64,000 nucleotides of DNA from Tabrizicola sp. (GTDB lineage Bacteria; Pseudomonadota; Alphaproteobacteria; Rhodobacterales; Rhodobacteraceae). The DNA is taken from the NCBI RefSeq assembly GCF_030373185.1, contig NZ_JAUCZH010000008.1, positions 124,001 to 188,000 of the forward strand. The letters are read 5' to 3'. Shown here piece by piece: positions 62,905 through 64,000 of this stretch. The notes under the pieces were generated by a model. It saw nothing but the letters and a program-made list of their open reading frames with translations. It was not told the origin of the DNA and did not search any database. Both the position numbers and the translations under genes were made by a program. Every line of letters begins with the position of its first letter. Positions within the stretch are counted from its first letter, which is position 1.

Positions 62905-64000
62905 CTAAACATCCAACTCCTCCACAAACCGCGCGTTCTCCTGAATATACTGAAACCGCAATTCCGGCTTCTTGCCCATCAGCCGCTCCACGAGGTCAGA
63001 CGTATCCCCCGGTTCGTCCTCGTCGATGCTCACCCGGATCAGCTTCCGCGTCGCGGGGTTCATCGTGGTGTCTTTCAGATCCTTGGCGTCCATCTCGCCC
63101 AGCCCCTTGAAGCGCTGGACGTCGATCTTGCCCTTGCCGCCCAACCCCTTGGCGAGCCAGACCTCTTTCTCGGCATCGTCGGATACATACATCCGGCGCG
63201 CGCCTTGGGTCAGGCGGTAAAGCGGCGGGCAGGCGAGGTAGAGGTGGCCCTTGTCGATCAGGGGGCGCATCTGGGTGAAGAAGAAGGTCATCAGGAGCGA
63301 AGCGATATGCGCGCCGTCGACGTCGGCGTCGGTCATGATGATGATCTTTTCATAGCGCAGGTCTTCGACGTTGAAGCGGGTTCCCATGGAAACCCCCAGC
63401 GCCTCGCAGATATCGCGGATTTCCGAGTTGTCGTTCAGCTTGGAAGACGCCGCACCCAGCACGTTCAGGATCTTGCCCTTGAGCGGCAAAAGCGCCTGCG
63501 TTTCACGGGACCGCGCACCTTTGGCGGAACCGCCGGCGCTGTCACCCTCGACGATGAACAATTCGGTGCCTTCGCGGGTTTTTGACGAACAGTCGGTCAA
63601 TTTGCCGGGCAGGCGCAGCTTCTTGGTGGCGGTCTTGCGCTGGGTTTCCTTTTCCTCACGCCGCTTCAGGCGTTCCTCGGCGCGCAGGACGAGGAAATCG
63701 AGGATGGAACCTGCGGATTTCGGATCGGCGGCAAGCCAGGTGTCGAAATGGTCGCGCACGGCGTTTTCGACGTATTTGGCGGCTTCCTCGGTGGCGAGGC
63801 GGTCCTTGGTCTGGCCGACGAATTGCGGCTCGCGGATGAAGACCGAGATCAGCGCGCAGCCCCCGGTGAGCATGTCGTCGCGGGTGATGAGGTCGGCCTT
63901 GCGGTTCTTGACGCGTTCGCCGTAGGCGCGGATGCCTTTCAGGATCGCGGCCCAGAATCCGGTCTCATGCGTGCCGCCCTCGGGGGTGGGGACGGTGTTG
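62905..64000 (-). CDS. parE: DNA topoisomerase IV subunit B, C-terminal part
   Basis: The frame runs off the end of the window at 64000, so the N-terminal ATPase part is missing. Visible: EGGTHETGFWAAILKGIRAYGE, the TOPRIM start ELFIVEGDSAGGSAKGARSR, LPLKGKILNV, the metal-binding MTDADVDGAHI, and QRFKGLGEMDAKDL near the C-terminus. The ParE rather than GyrB form is suggested by RSRETQALLPLKGKILNVLGA and the ending with QENARFVEELDV. It decatenates chromosomes with ParC. Confidence 0.9.
   Translation of the reverse strand, partial: NTVPTPEGGTHETGFWAAILKGIRAYGERVKNRKADLITRDDMLTGGCALISVFIREPQFVGQTKDRLATEEAAKYVENAVRDHFDTWLAADPKSAGSILDFLVLRAEERLKRREEKETQRKTATKKLRLPGKLTDCSSKTREGTELFIVEGDSAGGSAKGARSRETQALLPLKGKILNVLGAASSKLNDNSEIRDICEALGVSMGTRFNVEDLRYEKIIIMTDADVDGAHIASLLMTFFFTQMRPLIDKGHLYLACPPLYRLTQGARRMYVSDDAEKEVWLAKGLGGKGKIDVQRFKGLGEMDAKDLKDTTMNPATRKLIRVSIDEDEPGDTSDLVERLMGKKPELRFQYIQENARFVEELDV

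Overview
The window is about 64 kb of high-GC alphaproteobacterial chromosome. Gene content and order (PleD-type GGDEF regulator next to DUF3572, divergent katG/oxyR, PhnE2 with an extra periplasmic domain, DUF1045 beside phnN, a GAAC-N7-GAAC LexA site, PCu(A)C protein, ParE) point to Rhodobacteraceae, something like Rhodobacter, Gemmobacter or Tabrizicola. The genus is an inference from gene content; no rRNA or tRNA gene was recognised in the window.

Layout. 1-8.6 kb: end of an unknown gene, a FadJ-type beta-oxidation enzyme, then minus-strand housekeeping genes (2-hydroxyacid dehydrogenase, CsaA, ProC, YbjN, YghU, succinate-semialdehyde dehydrogenase). 8.6-20.8 kb: OmpA-family envelope protein, UbiA, RsmE, GshA, and a tightly overlapping minus-strand operon pyrB - 39-codon membrane peptide - two membrane proteins of PH-like type - degenerate dihydroorotase - plsY. 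This is followed on plus by an unusual uracil-DNA glycosylase, a LysE exporter and MoaB. 20.8-27.4 kb: a two-gene RND efflux system, a DsbD-alpha-like protein and YqgE/AlgH. 27.4-29.3 kb: a small low-GC island, consisting of a coiled-coil membrane protein interrupted at its 5' end by an IS5-family element. 29.5-49.4 kb: DUF1194, MttB-like methyltransferase, HAD phosphatase, PleD-like diguanylate cyclase, an ECF sigma factor with a probable envelope partner, metal-sensor and EF-hand proteins, Nudix, desaturase and its neighbouring regulator, two lipoproteins, aldo/keto reductase, an orphan ImuA-like protein under a LexA box, MetG, KatG/OxyR and a copper chaperone.

49.4-62.1 kb is an almost complete carbon-phosphorus lyase locus. 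phnC-D-E1-E2 import phosphonate. A hexapeptide acyltransferase follows. phnF (GntR repressor) is divergent from phnG-H-I-J-K-L-N. A DUF1045 2H-phosphoesterase is divergent from phnM. phnP is not in the window, and the 2H protein is the best candidate to do its job. Tandem Pho-box-like heptamers precede phnC and a PhnF-type palindrome precedes phnG, which suggests dual control by phosphate starvation and substrate.

Most notable points: (1) a 76-bp intergenic element present twice (27422-27497 and 62178-62253) with ungapped alignment, three GTCT repeats at exactly 11-bp period, a GTTAAC and a GAATC, each copy lying next to a low-GC orphan gene; (2) a low-GC PD-(D/E)XK-like nuclease gene starting two bases after parE; (3) an SOS-box-controlled ImuA homologue without ImuB/DnaE2; (4) a family-4-like uracil-DNA glycosylase without its iron-sulfur cysteines; (5) a dihydroorotase homologue without its metal-binding HxH; (6) the overlapping small and PH-like genes between pyrB and the pseudo-dihydroorotase.
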